Assembly (NCBI GenBank): GCA_024404095.1
Contig: JAKSQO010000005.1
Span: 55,277 to 119,276, forward strand
Length of the DNA stretch: 64,000 nucleotides
Direction of reading: 5' to 3'
Source of the DNA: Clostridia bacterium
GTDB taxonomy: Bacteria; Bacillota; Clostridia; Oscillospirales; Acutalibacteraceae
Part shown: positions 12,960 to 22,718 of the stretch, in pieces
Layout of the letters: each line of letters starts with the position of its first letter
Position numbering within the stretch: position 1 is the first letter of the stretch
Translations under genes and position numbers: made by a program
Notes under the pieces: generated by a model
Databases searched by the model: none
What the model saw: only the letters and a program-made list of their open reading frames with translations
Told to the model about the DNA's origin: nothing

Positions 12960-15900
12960 AAGAACTGACATAAAAAAGATACTTGTTATAGGCTCGGGTC
13001 CTATCGTTATCGGTCAGGCGGCTGAATTTGATTACGCAGGTACACAGGCTTGTATCGCCCTTAAGGAAGAGGGCTATGAGGTTATCCTCTGCAACTCTAA
13101 CCCTGCTACAATCATGACTGACCCCTCCATTGCCGATAAGGTTTATATGGAACCGCTCACCCTTGAATATATGGCAAAAATCATCCGTAAGGAACGTCCC
13201 GACGCACTTCTGCCCGGTATCGGCGGTCAGACAGGACTTAACCTCGCAATGCAGTTAGACGAAAAAGGCGTTCTTCGTGAATGTGATGTTGAGCTTCTCG
13301 GAACAAAAATAGAAAGCATCAACAGAGCCGAGGACAGAGAGCTTTTCAAGGAGCTGTGCGAAAGCCTCGGCGAACCGATTCTGCCGTCAGCAATTGCCAA
13401 TTCTATTGACGAGGGCATAGCCGTTGCGGAGAAAATCGGCTACCCTGTTGTGCTTCGGCCTGCATTTACGCTCGGCGGTACAGGCGGCGGCTTTGCAGAA
13501 AACGAGGATGAATTCAGGGCACTTATTAAAAATGCGCTCGTTCTCTCCCCTGTTCATCAGGTTCTTATTGAAAAGAGCGTCAAGGGCTACAAGGAAATTG
13601 AATACGAGGTTATGCGTGACTCCAATGACACGGCGATAACCGTATGTAATATGGAAAACCTCGACCCTGTCGGCATCCACACAGGCGACTCAATCGTTGT
13701 CTGCCCGTCACAGACGCTGACAAACAAGGAATACCATATGCTCCGTGACAGCGCGCTGAAAATTATCCGTTCACTCGAAATTGAGGGCGGCTGTAACGTA
13801 CAGTTTGCGCTTGACCCGAAGTCATTTCAGTATTACCTTATCGAGGTCAATCCCCGAGTTTCACGTTCATCGGCACTCGCTTCAAAGGCAAGCGGCTATC
13901 CGATTGCACGTGTTTCAGCAAAAATCAGCATCGGAATGCGACTTGACGAAATCATGCTTGCGAACACCCTCGCTTCCTTTGAGCCGTCGCTTGACTATGT
14001 TGTTTCCAAAATGCCCCGATTCCCGTTCGACAAATTTACCGACGCAAACAACAGCCTGAGCACTCAGATGAAGGCAACAGGCGAAGTAATGAGTGTCGGC
14101 AGAACATTTGAGGAAAGCCTGCTCAAGGCAATCCGTTCACTTGAAATCGGTGCGTATCATCTGCATATGGATAAGTTTGATGAGCTGTCAACAGACGAGC
14201 TTAAAGCTTACATTGTCACGGGCACGGATGACAGAATCTATGCAATCGCTGAGCTTCTCCGCCGTGACTTTCCGGCTGAGGAAATCAGCCGTCTTACAAA
14301 GATTGATTTGTTCTTTATCAGAAAGCTCATTAAAATCATTTCAATGGAAAACAGGCTTACAGGGTCAAAGAACGACATCGCAACACTTTACGAGGCAAAG
14401 CGTATTGGCTTCTCGGATATTGAGGTTGCTAAGCTCTGGGACATAACTCCGAGAGATATTTTTGAAATACGAAAGGCTAACGGCATAATGCCTGTGTTCA
14501 AGATGATTGACACCTGCGCTTCCGAGTTCAAAAGCTATGTTCCCTACTTCTACTCAACCTATGAGGAAGAGAACGAATCAGTTGTTTCCGACAAGAAAAA
14601 GGTTATCGTTCTCGGCTCAGGTCCTATCCGTATCGGTCAGGGTGTTGAGTTCGACTATTCGACAGTTCACGCTGTCAAGACAATCAAGGAAGCTGGCTAC
14701 GAGGCTATCATCATTAACAACAACCCCGAAACCGTTTCAACCGACTACACTACCTCGGACAAGCTCTACTTTGAGCCGCTCTGCATTGAGGATGTTATGA
14801 ATATCATCACCTTTGAAAAGCCCGAGGGTGTTATTGTTTCTCTCGGCGGTCAGACAGCCGTCAATCTCGCTCAGCCTCTTAAGGAGCACGGCGTAAAGCT
14901 GATGGGCACGGACTGCGACGCAATTGAAAAGGCTGAAAACAGAGACGCATTTGAAAAGCTTCTTAAGGATTTGGGAATACCTCAGCCAAAGGGCTGTGCC
15001 GTCACAAACATCGAGGACGGCATCAAGGCTGCTGAGGAAATCGGCTATCCTGTTCTTGTACGTCCGAGCTTCGTTCTCGGCGGCAGAGCAATGCAGATTG
15101 TCGCAAAGGAGGAAGACCTCCGTCACTATCTGAGAACAGCCGTTGAAATTGACGAGGATAAGCCCGTGCTTGTTGACAAGTACATTCAGGGTAAAGAGGT
15201 CGAAATCGACGCTATCTGTGACGGAACAGACGTATTCGTGCCGGGCATTATGGAGCTTGTTGAGCGTACAGGCGTTCACTCAGGCGACTCAGTCAGCGTT
15301 TATCCGACATTCAGCGTTTCCGATAAGGTCAAGGGCAAAATTCTTCAGTATGCCAAGAAGCTCGGTGTAGGAATCGGCATTATCGGTCTTTATAACATTC
15401 AGTTCATTGTTGACAAAAATGATGATGTTTATATAATTGAGGTAAACCCGCGTTCTTCAAGAACAGTTCCGTTCCTCTCAAAATCGACCGGCTACAGTCT
15501 TGCGGACATAGCAACGCTTGTAATCCTCGGTCAGAGCCTTAAGGAACAGGGAATTTTCCGACTTTATCCCGACGAAAAGAAACGCTGGTACGTCAAGGCA
15601 CCTGCATTCTCATTCTCAAAGCTTCACGGAATGGATTCGTACCTCTCACCCGAAATGAAGTCAACAGGCGAAGCAATCGGCTATGACGATAAGCTCCACA
15701 GAGCTATGTATAAGGCTTTCATCGCTTCGGGCATGAAGCTTCAGAATTACGGCACGGTTATCGTAACACTTGCCGACGAGGACAAGGAGGAGGCACTTCC
15801 GCTTATCCGCCGTTTCTATGAAATGGGCTTCAACATTGAAGCTACAATCGGTACGGCAATGTTCCTTAAATCGCACGGTATACGTACAAGAATTCTGCAA

Positions 15901-16137
15901 AAGCTCAGCGAGGGCGGCACACAGATTCTCGATTCCATCCGCGCGGGTTATGTAAGCTATGTCGTAAACACAAGAGCAATTCTTTCGGGCGTTCACTATC
16001 AGGACGGCGTAGCAATCAGAAACTGCGCTGTTGAAAACGGTGTTACAACCTTTACTTCTCTTGATACGGTTAAGGTTCTGCTTGACGTTCTTGAGGAAAT
16101 CACACTCGGTATCTCACGAATTGACGATGGGGGATAA
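12952..16137 (+). CDS. carB: Carbamoyl-phosphate synthase large subunit
   Basis: 1061 residues with the family's internal duplication: two ATP-grasp halves, each opening with a nucleotide motif ([20 protein letters not shown] near residue 8; [18 protein letters not shown] near 555) and each containing GGTGGG/GGRAMQ-type loops and NPR segments. A C-terminal MGS-like regulatory domain follows (about 930-1061). The start at 12952 has GGAGGAAAAC upstream and lies 8 bp inside carA. Forms CarAB with the preceding gene. Confidence 0.97.
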
Positions 16138-16139
16138 TT

Positions 16140-16868
16140 ATGTTTGATGCACTTAAAGTTAAAAATGAATGTGTTGAATGGATAAAAAAGTTCTTTGACG
16201 AAAACGGCAAGGACTGCAAAGCAGTTGTCGGTATTTCGGGCGGCAAGGACAGCTCGGTCTGCGCAGCTCTGTGCGTTGAGGCACTCGGCAAGGACAGGGT
16301 TATCGGTGTACTGATGCCCTGCGGCGAGCAGAGCGACATTGATATGGCTCATCTGCTGGTCAGCCACCTCGGCATAAAGCATTATGTCGTAAATATCGGC
16401 AAAACAGTTGAAGCCGCGCTCGACAGTATTTCTGAGCTTGATGAAATCAGCCGTCAGACAAGAATCAATCTTCCCGCACGAATCCGCATGTCAACACTTT
16501 ACGCTGTCAGTCAGAGCGTAAACGGCAGAGTTGCAAACACCTGCAATCTCTCGGAGGATTATGTCGGCTATGCCACTCGCTACGGTGACGGCGCAGGCGA
16601 TTTCAGTCCCCTTTCACAAATGACGGTTACTGAAGTTCGTACAATCGGCAGGCTTTTTGGTCTGCCCGATGTACTTGTTGACAAGCCGCCGATTGACGGT
16701 CTTAGCGGTAAAACAGACGAGGACAACCTCGGCTTCACTTATGAAACGCTTGACCGCTACATCCGCACAGGAGAAATTGACAGTCAAAAAACTAAGGAAA
16801 AGATTGAAATGCTTCATAAAATGAACAAATTCAAGCTTCTTCCGATGCCATCATTTACATTCATATGA
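16140..16868 (+). CDS. nadE: NAD synthetase, ammonia-dependent type
   Basis: Amidates deamido-NAD to NAD with ATP. 242 residues, only the synthetase domain: the ATP pyrophosphatase loop GISGGKDSSVCAAL (about residue 26), RIRMSTLYAVSQ, and NLSEDYVGYATRYGDGAGDF, which contains the ammonia and dinucleotide site. There is no N-terminal nitrilase domain, so it should use ammonia directly, unlike its amidotransferase neighbours. It starts 2 bp after carB stops and overlaps bioY by 4 bp (ATGA). Confidence 0.93.
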   Translation: MFDALKVKNECVEWIKKFFDENGKDCKAVVGISGGKDSSVCAALCVEALGKDRVIGVLMPCGEQSDIDMAHLLVSHLGIKHYVVNIGKTVEAALDSISELDEISRQTRINLPARIRMSTLYAVSQSVNGRVANTCNLSEDYVGYATRYGDGAGDFSPLSQMTVTEVRTIGRLFGLPDVLVDKPPIDGLSGKTDEDNLGFTYETLDRYIRTGEIDSQKTKEKIEMLHKMNKFKLLPMPSFTFI

Positions 16869-17401
16869 AAAATAATCGCAGACAGCGTCTTACAGACATT
16901 TCTGTAATTTCAATTATGACAGCCCTTATTGCTGTCAGTGCGCAGATTACCGTTCCGCTTCCGTCGGGTGTTCCTGTTACATTGCAGACGCTCACGGTTG
17001 CGCTGTGCGGTTACTTCCTAAAAACAGGTAAATCGCTCATTTCCGTTATAGTTTATATCCTCCTCGGACTTGTCGGCATACCTGTTTTCTCAAGCTTTAA
17101 CGCAGGTACTGCGGCACTCTTCGGCAAGACCGGCGGATTCATAATCGGCTTCATTTTCCTTGTTCTTGCGTGCGGAACAGCATCAGGCTTGAAAGGGAAA
17201 ACAGCCAAAATCCTTATCGGGACAGCGGGGCTTATTATCTGCCACGCATTCGGAACAATGTGGTTTGCATTTCTCACTCATACAGACTTTATCGCTTCAG
17301 CCTTACTTGTAAGCGTTCCGTTTCTGTTCAAGGATTTTTTATGTATAATATGTGCATATTTTCTTTCAGAAAGGCTCAATAATATATATACCAAATTGTA
17401 A
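16865..17401 (+). CDS. bioY: BioY family biotin transporter (ECF S-component)
   Basis: 178-residue integral membrane protein with about six hydrophobic helices. The BioY-type first block is clear: TALIAVSAQITVPLPSG followed by VPVTLQTLTVALCGYFL. It would bind biotin for uptake with an energising ECF module encoded elsewhere. Coupled to nadE through an ATGA overlap; biotin has no obvious link to NAD synthesis, though carboxylation and carbamoylation share bicarbonate chemistry. The gene's 3' end contains one of two operator-like repeats. Confidence 0.9.
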   Translation: MKNNRRQRLTDISVISIMTALIAVSAQITVPLPSGVPVTLQTLTVALCGYFLKTGKSLISVIVYILLGLVGIPVFSSFNAGTAALFGKTGGFIIGFIFLVLACGTASGLKGKTAKILIGTAGLIICHAFGTMWFAFLTHTDFIASALLVSVPFLFKDFLCIICAYFLSERLNNIYTKL

Positions 17402-17462
17402 TGTATATATATTTATTCTTGTGTTTCATTCGTTGTTAATATATGCCAAGTTGTAATACATA
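17384..17462. repeat. Two operator-like 24-bp repeats behind bioY
   Basis: Two 24-bp copies (17384-17407 and 17439-17462), 55 bp apart, match at 20 positions and differ only by transitions; the shared core is CCAA-R-TTGTAAT. The first copy carries perfect 7-bp inverted arms TATATAC/GTATATA (17385-17391, 17403-17409) around an 11-bp centre; the second keeps only 4 bp of them. They resemble a dyad operator pair. The first copy overlaps the bioY stop codon. The rest of 17,402-17,584 is AT-rich without a recognised gene. Confidence 0.45.
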
Positions 17463-17584
17463 ATTTTCAATTTAATTTGGGCTATTTTTTACAGCATTTT
17501 TTATAATTTATCTTTGAGAATTGGTGATTATTCGTCGCATCATCCAATTTTTTGTTAATTATCAACAATTTATAGTCGATTTTA

Positions 17585-17613
17585 TTGACATGCACAATAT
17601 TTTGAATTATAAT
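17585..17613 (+). promoter_or_regulatory. Promoter of the liv operon
   Basis: TTGACA (17585-17590), a 17-bp spacer and TATAAT (17608-17613): a fully consensus promoter 68 bp before livJ. The short leader contains a TAGCAG/CTGCTA hairpin (about 17631-17655) before the ribosome binding site. Confidence 0.85.
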
Positions 17614-17680
17614 TATTACGCTTAGTTATATTAGCAGAAGTTTTAAGCTCCTGCTAAAAAATATTAAGGAGGTCATTCAA

Positions 17681-18808
17681 ATGAAAAAGTCAGTAAAAAA
17701 GGTTCTCGCTGCTGTTCTTGCTCTTGTAATGATCGCTGTTTGCTTCACAGCTTGCGGTGACAAGGGCGGTAAAGACGCAGAAAAAGCAATCCTTATCGGT
17801 TCAACAGGCCCTCTTACAGGCGATGCTTCTTCATACGGCAACTCTGTAAAGAACGGTGCTAATCTTGCTGTTAAGGAAATCAACGCAGCCGGCGGCATCA
17901 ACGGTATCAAACTCAACTTTGATATGAAGGATGACAAGGCAACAGCTGAAGACGCATCCACAGGTTACGACGCACTTATGGACGCAGGCATGAAGATTTC
18001 AATCGGTTCAGTTACATCAGGCTCTTGCGCTGCTTTCGGCGACAAGGCTGCAAGTGACAACCTCTTCTTCATCACTCCCTCAGCATCAGCTGCTAACGTA
18101 ATCGAAACAGGCACAAACGCTTTCCGTGTTTGCTTCGGTGACCCCGACCAGGGTGTTCTTGCAGCTCAGGAACTTACTAAGGCATATAAGAACATCGGCT
18201 GTATCTATGATACAAGCGATCCTTACTCATCAGGTATCTTTGACGCATTCAAGGCAGAAATGAATAAGCTCGGTGCACAGTTCCAGCTTCAGACATTTGA
18301 CGCTGAAAACAAGAAGGACTTCTCAACTCAGGCAGAAGCTCTTAAGAATTGTGACGTTGTATTCGTTCCCTTCTACTACACAGAGGCAGGTCTTGTAGCT
18401 AAGGCATTCGCCGCTAAGGGAAGCAAGGCAGTTATCTACGGTTGCGACGGTCTTGACGGTATCGCTGATCAGGTTGCAGGTGTTGACGCAAAGATTATGT
18501 ATATCACACCGTTCGATGTTAACAGCACATCAGAAGTAACAACAAAGTTCGTTACAGCTTACAAGGCTGAGTACGGCGCAGAGCCCGACCAGTTTGCTGC
18601 TGACGGTTACGATGCAATCTACACTATCTACAATGCACTTGTTAAGGCAGGCTTTGATGATGTCGATATGGATGTAAGCGATCTCTGCGACCTCGTTGTT
18701 AAGACAATCACAGATCCTTCATTCAAGTATGAGGGTGCAACAGGTACAATGACATGGAACGCTTCAGGTGCTTGCACAAAGGTTCCTCAGATTGTTGAGC
18801 TTGGCTAA
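17681..18808 (+). CDS. livJ: Branched-chain amino acid ABC transporter, substrate-binding lipoprotein
   Basis: 375 residues, periplasmic-binding-protein type I fold of the Leu/Ile/Val family. Lipoprotein signal: KKSVKK, a hydrophobic core and lipobox FTAC with lipidated Cys25. Mature part starts with the strand ILIGSTGPLTGDASSYGNS and AVKEINAAGGING, typical of this family. It captures amino acids outside the membrane and hands them to LivHM. It is the first gene of livJHMGF; the strong hairpins between it and livH probably raise its share of the message relative to the membrane parts. Confidence 0.93.
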   Translation: MKKSVKKVLAAVLALVMIAVCFTACGDKGGKDAEKAILIGSTGPLTGDASSYGNSVKNGANLAVKEINAAGGINGIKLNFDMKDDKATAEDASTGYDALMDAGMKISIGSVTSGSCAAFGDKAASDNLFFITPSASAANVIETGTNAFRVCFGDPDQGVLAAQELTKAYKNIGCIYDTSDPYSSGIFDAFKAEMNKLGAQFQLQTFDAENKKDFSTQAEALKNCDVVFVPFYYTEAGLVAKAFAAKGSKAVIYGCDGLDGIADQVAGVDAKIMYITPFDVNSTSEVTTKFVTAYKAEYGAEPDQFAADGYDAIYTIYNALVKAGFDDVDMDVSDLCDLVVKTITDPSFKYEGATGTMTWNASGACTKVPQIVELG

Positions 18809-18830
18809 TTTAATTAGTTAATATTTTATT

Positions 18831-18943
18831 TGCGTACGGTCGTTTTCGGCCGTACGCATAGAATGGTTTAAAGGAATTTCATCAGCTGAGGAAATTCGAG
18901 CGGCACGGTATCAGCTTTCGTGATGTTTGAATTTCTTCAGCTG
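18831..18943 (+). other. Double-hairpin spacer between livJ and livH
   Basis: First hairpin: 12-bp stem 18831-18842 with 18847-18858 around TTTT, one GU pair, no U-tract behind it. Second: 15-bp stem 18883-18897 with 18929-18943, one GU pair, enclosing a CACG/CGTG inner stem. Such structures after a binding-protein gene usually protect the upstream message or thin out transcription into the permease genes. Confidence 0.6.
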
Positions 18944-18980
18944 CACTATGTAGCTTATTTCCAGTTAAGGAGAGAAATTT

Positions 18981-19844
18981 ATGAGTACAATAATGGATGG
19001 TCTGAGCCTCGGTGCTATCTATGCGCTTATTGCTCTGGGCTATACTATGGTTTACGGTATTGCTAAGATGCTTAACTTCGCCCACGGTGATATCATCATG
19101 GTCGGTGCTTACACAATTCTTACAATACTTCAGTTAAGCGGAAATCCCTACGTTGCAATCGCTGTTTCAATCGTTGTCTGCACAATAGCAGGTATCGTTA
19201 TTGAACGTCTTGCCTACAAACCGCTTCGCGGAGCCTCCCCTCTTGCGGTTCTTATTACCGCAATCGGCGTCAGCTTCCTGTTGCAGGCAATCGCACAGCT
19301 TATCTTCGGTTCAAAGTCGCAGACAATCTCTCTTCCCGATTTCGGTAAAATCCACATCGGCAGTTTTGAGTTCAACGCAAGCACAATTATCACGCTTGTT
19401 GTCGGCGGTGTTATTATGGCAGCTCTTACGATCTTTGTTAAAAAAACAAACACAGGCCGTGCAATGCAGGCTGTTTCCGAGGATAAGGGCGCAGCTCTTC
19501 TTATGGGTGTCAACGTCAACAGAATTATTATGATTACCTTTGCAATCGGTTCTGCGCTTGCCGCTTTCGCTTCACTTTTCTATCTTATGCAGATTCCGTC
19601 AATCACACCCACACTCGGTTCAATGCCCGGTATCAAGGCTTTCACAGCCGCAGTTATCGGCGGTATCGGTTCAATCCCCGGCGCTATGCTCGGCGGTGTT
19701 CTTCTCGGACTTATTGAAAAAATCTGTCTGAGTATTCCTGCAATCAGCCCCTACACAACAGCAATCGAATTCAGCTTGCTTATAGTAATTCTTCTTGTTA
19801 AGCCAATCGGACTTCTCGGTAAGAAGATAAGAGAGAAGGTGTAA
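18981..19844 (+). CDS. livH: Branched-chain amino acid ABC transporter permease
   Basis: 287-residue LivH-type permease with about eight hydrophobic helices; begins with GLSLGAIYALIALGYTMVYG and NFAHGDIIMVGAY, both hallmark segments. Residues around 225-250 (GIGSIPGAMLGGVLLG) form the conserved cytoplasmic loop that contacts the ATPases. Ribosome binding site AAGGAGAG. Pairs with LivM encoded 2 bp downstream. Confidence 0.95.
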   Translation: MSTIMDGLSLGAIYALIALGYTMVYGIAKMLNFAHGDIIMVGAYTILTILQLSGNPYVAIAVSIVVCTIAGIVIERLAYKPLRGASPLAVLITAIGVSFLLQAIAQLIFGSKSQTISLPDFGKIHIGSFEFNASTIITLVVGGVIMAALTIFVKKTNTGRAMQAVSEDKGAALLMGVNVNRIIMITFAIGSALAAFASLFYLMQIPSITPTLGSMPGIKAFTAAVIGGIGSIPGAMLGGVLLGLIEKICLSIPAISPYTTAIEFSLLIVILLVKPIGLLGKKIREKV

Positions 19845-19846
19845 GA

Positions 19847-20998
19847 ATGAGCAATTTAGTTTCCAACGTAAAAAAGCAGTTCAAGTTCAAAAATATAGCA
19901 ACATGGGTTATTGTTGCCGCTGCACTTGTTCTTCTCGTTATTCTTAACGAAGCAGGCGCACTCAACCGCTCAACAATCGGTCTTCTTTCACGTATCGCAT
20001 ACAGCATCATTCTTGCAGTTTCACTTAACCTTGTAGTCGGCTTCCTCGGTGAACTTTCACTCGGTCACGCAGGCTTTATGTGCCTTGGCGCATACATCGG
20101 CACATTTGCCGCAGATATGATAAGAGCTTCAATTGACAGCAAGCTGCTTGTTCTTATCATTTCAATGCTTATCGGCGGATTTGTTGCCGCTGTGTTCGGT
20201 TTAATAATCGGGCTTCCCGCCCTACGTCTTAAGGGCGACTACCTCGCAATCGTTACCCTCGCATTCGGTGAAATCGTCAGAAATATTTTCAAGAACCTTG
20301 AAATATTCGGCGGTGCCATGGGTTACAGCTCAAAGACATATAATCAGAAGGATCTGTTCGTTATTTCCTTTGTTGCTGTAATTATCGTTCTTATTCTTAT
20401 TCAGAATCTTATCAGAAGTAAGCACGGACGCGCTATCACAGCTATCCGTGACAACGAGATTGCCGCAAAAGCAATGGGTATCAACGTTACCTTCTACAAG
20501 CTTTTCGTTTTCGTTGTTGCCGCTTTCTTCGCAGGTATCGCAGGTGTTATCTACGGTCACTTTACAACACCCGTTCTTTACACAACATTCTCGTACAACT
20601 ATTCAATCGAAATTCTTGTTATGGTCGTTCTCGGCGGTATGGGCAGCATCAACGGTTCAATCATTGCCGCAACTCTTATCACCTTTGTCAACTTCACTCT
20701 TCAGAGCAAGCTCTCAGGTGACCTCGCCGCACTCCGACTTCTCATATATGCAATCATACTCATCATCGTTGTTATCTTCAACAACGCTCCTGCTTTCAAG
20801 CCTATTAAGGATAAGCTCAGCATTCAGAACATTAAAACAAAACGTGTTGCAAAGAAAAAGGGCGTTATCGTAAACGATGATGCACAGTGGAACAGAATTG
20901 AAACAAAGGTTAAAATGGACGCTATTCTTACGCCTGATCTTCCCCACGAGCACACAGGCAACGATAAGCCCGACAAACCGGCAAAGGAGGGTAAATAA
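19847..20998 (+). CDS. livM: Branched-chain amino acid ABC transporter permease, with extended C-terminal tail
   Basis: 383 residues. LivM-type core with about nine or ten hydrophobic helices and the segments GELSLGHAGFMCLGAYIG, GLPALRLKGDYLAIVTLAFGEI, AIRDNEIAAKAMGI and VVLGGMGSINGS. After the last helix comes a polar, lysine-rich tail of about 60 residues (from KPIKDKLSIQN to the end, with DLPHEHTGNDKPDKPAKEG) that is longer than usual; its role is unknown. livG begins at the base after the stop codon. Confidence 0.94.
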   Translation: MSNLVSNVKKQFKFKNIATWVIVAAALVLLVILNEAGALNRSTIGLLSRIAYSIILAVSLNLVVGFLGELSLGHAGFMCLGAYIGTFAADMIRASIDSKLLVLIISMLIGGFVAAVFGLIIGLPALRLKGDYLAIVTLAFGEIVRNIFKNLEIFGGAMGYSSKTYNQKDLFVISFVAVIIVLILIQNLIRSKHGRAITAIRDNEIAAKAMGINVTFYKLFVFVVAAFFAGIAGVIYGHFTTPVLYTTFSYNYSIEILVMVVLGGMGSINGSIIAATLITFVNFTLQSKLSGDLAALRLLIYAIILIIVVIFNNAPAFKPIKDKLSIQNIKTKRVAKKKGVIVNDDAQWNRIETKVKMDAILTPDLPHEHTGNDKPDKPAKEGK

Positions 20999-21769
20999 AT
21001 GTCAGATATAATGCTTGAAACCAAAAATCTCGGCATCTCCTTCGGCGGACTTAAGGCTGTTCAGGATGTTAATATCAAAATAAAAAAGAACGAGCTTTAC
21101 GGTCTTGTAGGTCCGAACGGTGCCGGTAAAACTACTGTTTTCAATATGCTCACAGGCGTTTATCAGCCGACAACAGGTACATTCTTCCTTGACGGTGAAG
21201 AGCTTAAGGGCAAGAGTCAGGAAAAAATCAACCACAAGGGTATCGCAAGAACCTTCCAGAACATCCGACTTTTCAATAATATGTCAGTTATCAGAAACGT
21301 TCTTGTTGCTCTTCATAATCAGCCGGAGTTTAAGTACAATCCGTTTGACGCAATGTTTCACACACCTAAATATTTTGACGTTGAGGTGCGTATGCGTGAC
21401 AAGGCAAAAGAGCTTCTCAGAGTTTTCGGACTTGAGGATGACAGAAACAACCTTGCCTGCAACCTTTCCTACGGTACTCAGAGAAAGCTTGAAATCGCAC
21501 GTGCGCTTGCAACCAATCCGAAGCTCCTTCTTCTTGACGAGCCTGCCGCAGGTATGAACCCCAACGAAACAGCAGAGCTTATGGAAATCATCAAATTTAT
21601 CCGTGATGAATTTGACCTTACCGTTCTTCTTATTGAACACGATATGAAGTTCGTTTCCGGTCTTTGCGACGAGGTTACGGTTCTCAACTTCGGTACAACT
21701 CTCGCACAGGGCGAAACTAAAGAAGCTCTCAACAATCCCGAAGTTATCAAGGCTTATATAGGAGGATAA
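20999..21769 (+). CDS. livG: Branched-chain amino acid ABC transporter ATP-binding protein
   Basis: 256-residue cytosolic ATPase. Walker A GPNGAGKTT (near residue 38), the LivG-specific IARTFQNIRLFNNMSV, signature LSYGTQRKLEIARAL (the LSGGQ motif read as LSYGT), Walker B LLLLDEPAAGMNP and H-loop LIEHDM. Ribosome site AAAGGAGG lies within the end of livM. Forms a heterodimer with LivF. Confidence 0.96.
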   Translation: MSDIMLETKNLGISFGGLKAVQDVNIKIKKNELYGLVGPNGAGKTTVFNMLTGVYQPTTGTFFLDGEELKGKSQEKINHKGIARTFQNIRLFNNMSVIRNVLVALHNQPEFKYNPFDAMFHTPKYFDVEVRMRDKAKELLRVFGLEDDRNNLACNLSYGTQRKLEIARALATNPKLLLLDEPAAGMNPNETAELMEIIKFIRDEFDLTVLLIEHDMKFVSGLCDEVTVLNFGTTLAQGETKEALNNPEVIKAYIGG

Positions 21770-21773
21770 TGAC

Positions 21774-22484
21774 ATGGCAATGCTTGAAGTAAAAGACTTA
21801 GAAGTGTACTATGGTATGATCCAGGCCATCAAGGGCGTAAGCTTTGAGGTAAACGAGGGCGAAATAGTTACACTTATCGGCGCAAACGGCGCAGGCAAAA
21901 CAACAACAATGCAGAGCATTATGGGTCTTATTCCTATAAAGAAAGGCTCTGTAACATACAACGGACAGGACATCACAAAAGTTCCGGGTCATAAGATTGT
22001 TCATCTTGGCATGACACAGGTTCCCGAGGGAAGACGTATTTTCCAGGAGCTTACAGTTTATGATAACCTCCTCATGGGTGCTTACACAGTCAAGGACAAG
22101 AAGCAGATTCAAAAGGACATTGATGAAATCTGTCAGAGATTTGAGATTCTCGGTCAGAGAAAGAACCAGATTGCAGGTACTCTCTCAGGCGGTGAACAGC
22201 AGATGCTCGCAATGGGCAGAGCTATGATAAGCCACCCGAAGCTCCTCATGCTTGATGAGCCTTCAATGGGACTTTCTCCCCTCTTTGTTGATAAAGTCTT
22301 TGACATTATCAAGGACTACAACAAAAGCGGCACAACAATTCTCCTTGTTGAGCAGAACGCTAAAAAAGCTCTTTCTATCGCTGACAGAGCTTACGTTCTT
22401 GAAACAGGCAACATCTCTCTGAGCGGTTCGGCAAATGAGCTTCTCAACGATGAAGCTGTTAAAAAAGCTTACCTCGGCGCATAA
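21774..22484 (+). CDS. livF: Branched-chain amino acid ABC transporter ATP-binding protein
   Basis: 236 residues, the second ATPase of the importer. Walker A IGANGAGKTTTM, QVPEGRRIFQELTVYDNL (LivF block), signature LSGGEQQMLAMGRAM, Walker B LLMLDEPSMGLSP and H-loop LVEQN. It begins 4 bp after livG and is followed by an intrinsic terminator, so it ends the operon. Confidence 0.96.
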   Translation: MAMLEVKDLEVYYGMIQAIKGVSFEVNEGEIVTLIGANGAGKTTTMQSIMGLIPIKKGSVTYNGQDITKVPGHKIVHLGMTQVPEGRRIFQELTVYDNLLMGAYTVKDKKQIQKDIDEICQRFEILGQRKNQIAGTLSGGEQQMLAMGRAMISHPKLLMLDEPSMGLSPLFVDKVFDIIKDYNKSGTTILLVEQNAKKALSIADRAYVLETGNISLSGSANELLNDEAVKKAYLGA

Positions 22485-22505
22485 TTTAACATTTCATAAA
22501 TATTG

Positions 22506-22539
22506 TATAGCAGTCACTTCATGTGGCTGCTATATTTTT
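22506..22539 (+). terminator. Terminator of the liv operon
   Basis: 12-bp stem (22506-22517 with 22523-22534, one GU pair), TTCAT loop, then TTTTT. Confidence 0.85.
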
Positions 22540-22552
22540 ATCTCTTTACCCC

Positions 22553-22581
22553 TTGACAAGGTAGGTAATAACTGTTATACT
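22553..22581 (+). promoter_or_regulatory. Promoter of metY-cysK-rrf2, with operator-like inverted motif
   Basis: TTGACA (22553-22558), 17 bp, TATACT (22576-22581). The spacer contains GTAGGTAATA, and downstream lies CACCTACTGAG (about 22587), so GTAGGT/ACCTAC form an inverted pair around the -10 box. This could be the operator of the Rrf2 regulator encoded at the operon's end; that link is inferred. Confidence 0.75.
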
Positions 22582-22622
22582 TTATTCACCTACTGAGTTG
22601 GTGGGTAGATAGAGGTTTTATT

Positions 22623-22685
22623 ATGAAAATACTTTTTGAACAGCTCTTAAGATGTAATTTCCGATTCGGACGAATGTGCAGATAA
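22623..22685 (+). CDS. Candidate cysteine leader peptide, 20 residues
   Basis: A short frame beginning MKILFEQ, containing LLRCN, and ending RFGRMCR, with AGAGG nine bases before its ATG. It lies about 35 nt into the metY transcript. It has two Cys codons, TGT at codon 11 and TGC at codon 19, the latter two codons before the stop. Its stop codon is inside a long hairpin arm (see 22672-22718). Position, Cys placement and the sulfur-assimilation genes downstream fit a ribosome-stalling leader. No known family is recognised, so translation is inferred. Confidence 0.55.
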   Translation: MKILFEQLLRCNFRFGRMCR

Positions 22686-22718
22686 TTTAAACAAATATTA
22701 AACTATTATCAGACATTC
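22672..22718 (+). promoter_or_regulatory. Hairpin spanning the leader-peptide stop, upstream of metY
   Basis: GAATGT (22672-22677) and GATAAT (22681-22686) pair with ATTATC (22705-22710) and ACATTC (22713-22718), separated by a small internal loop. The 5' arm includes the last Cys codon and the stop of the leader frame; the 3' arm ends a few bases before the metY ribosome binding site. A ribosome held at Cys codon 19 would block this stem. Confidence 0.5.
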
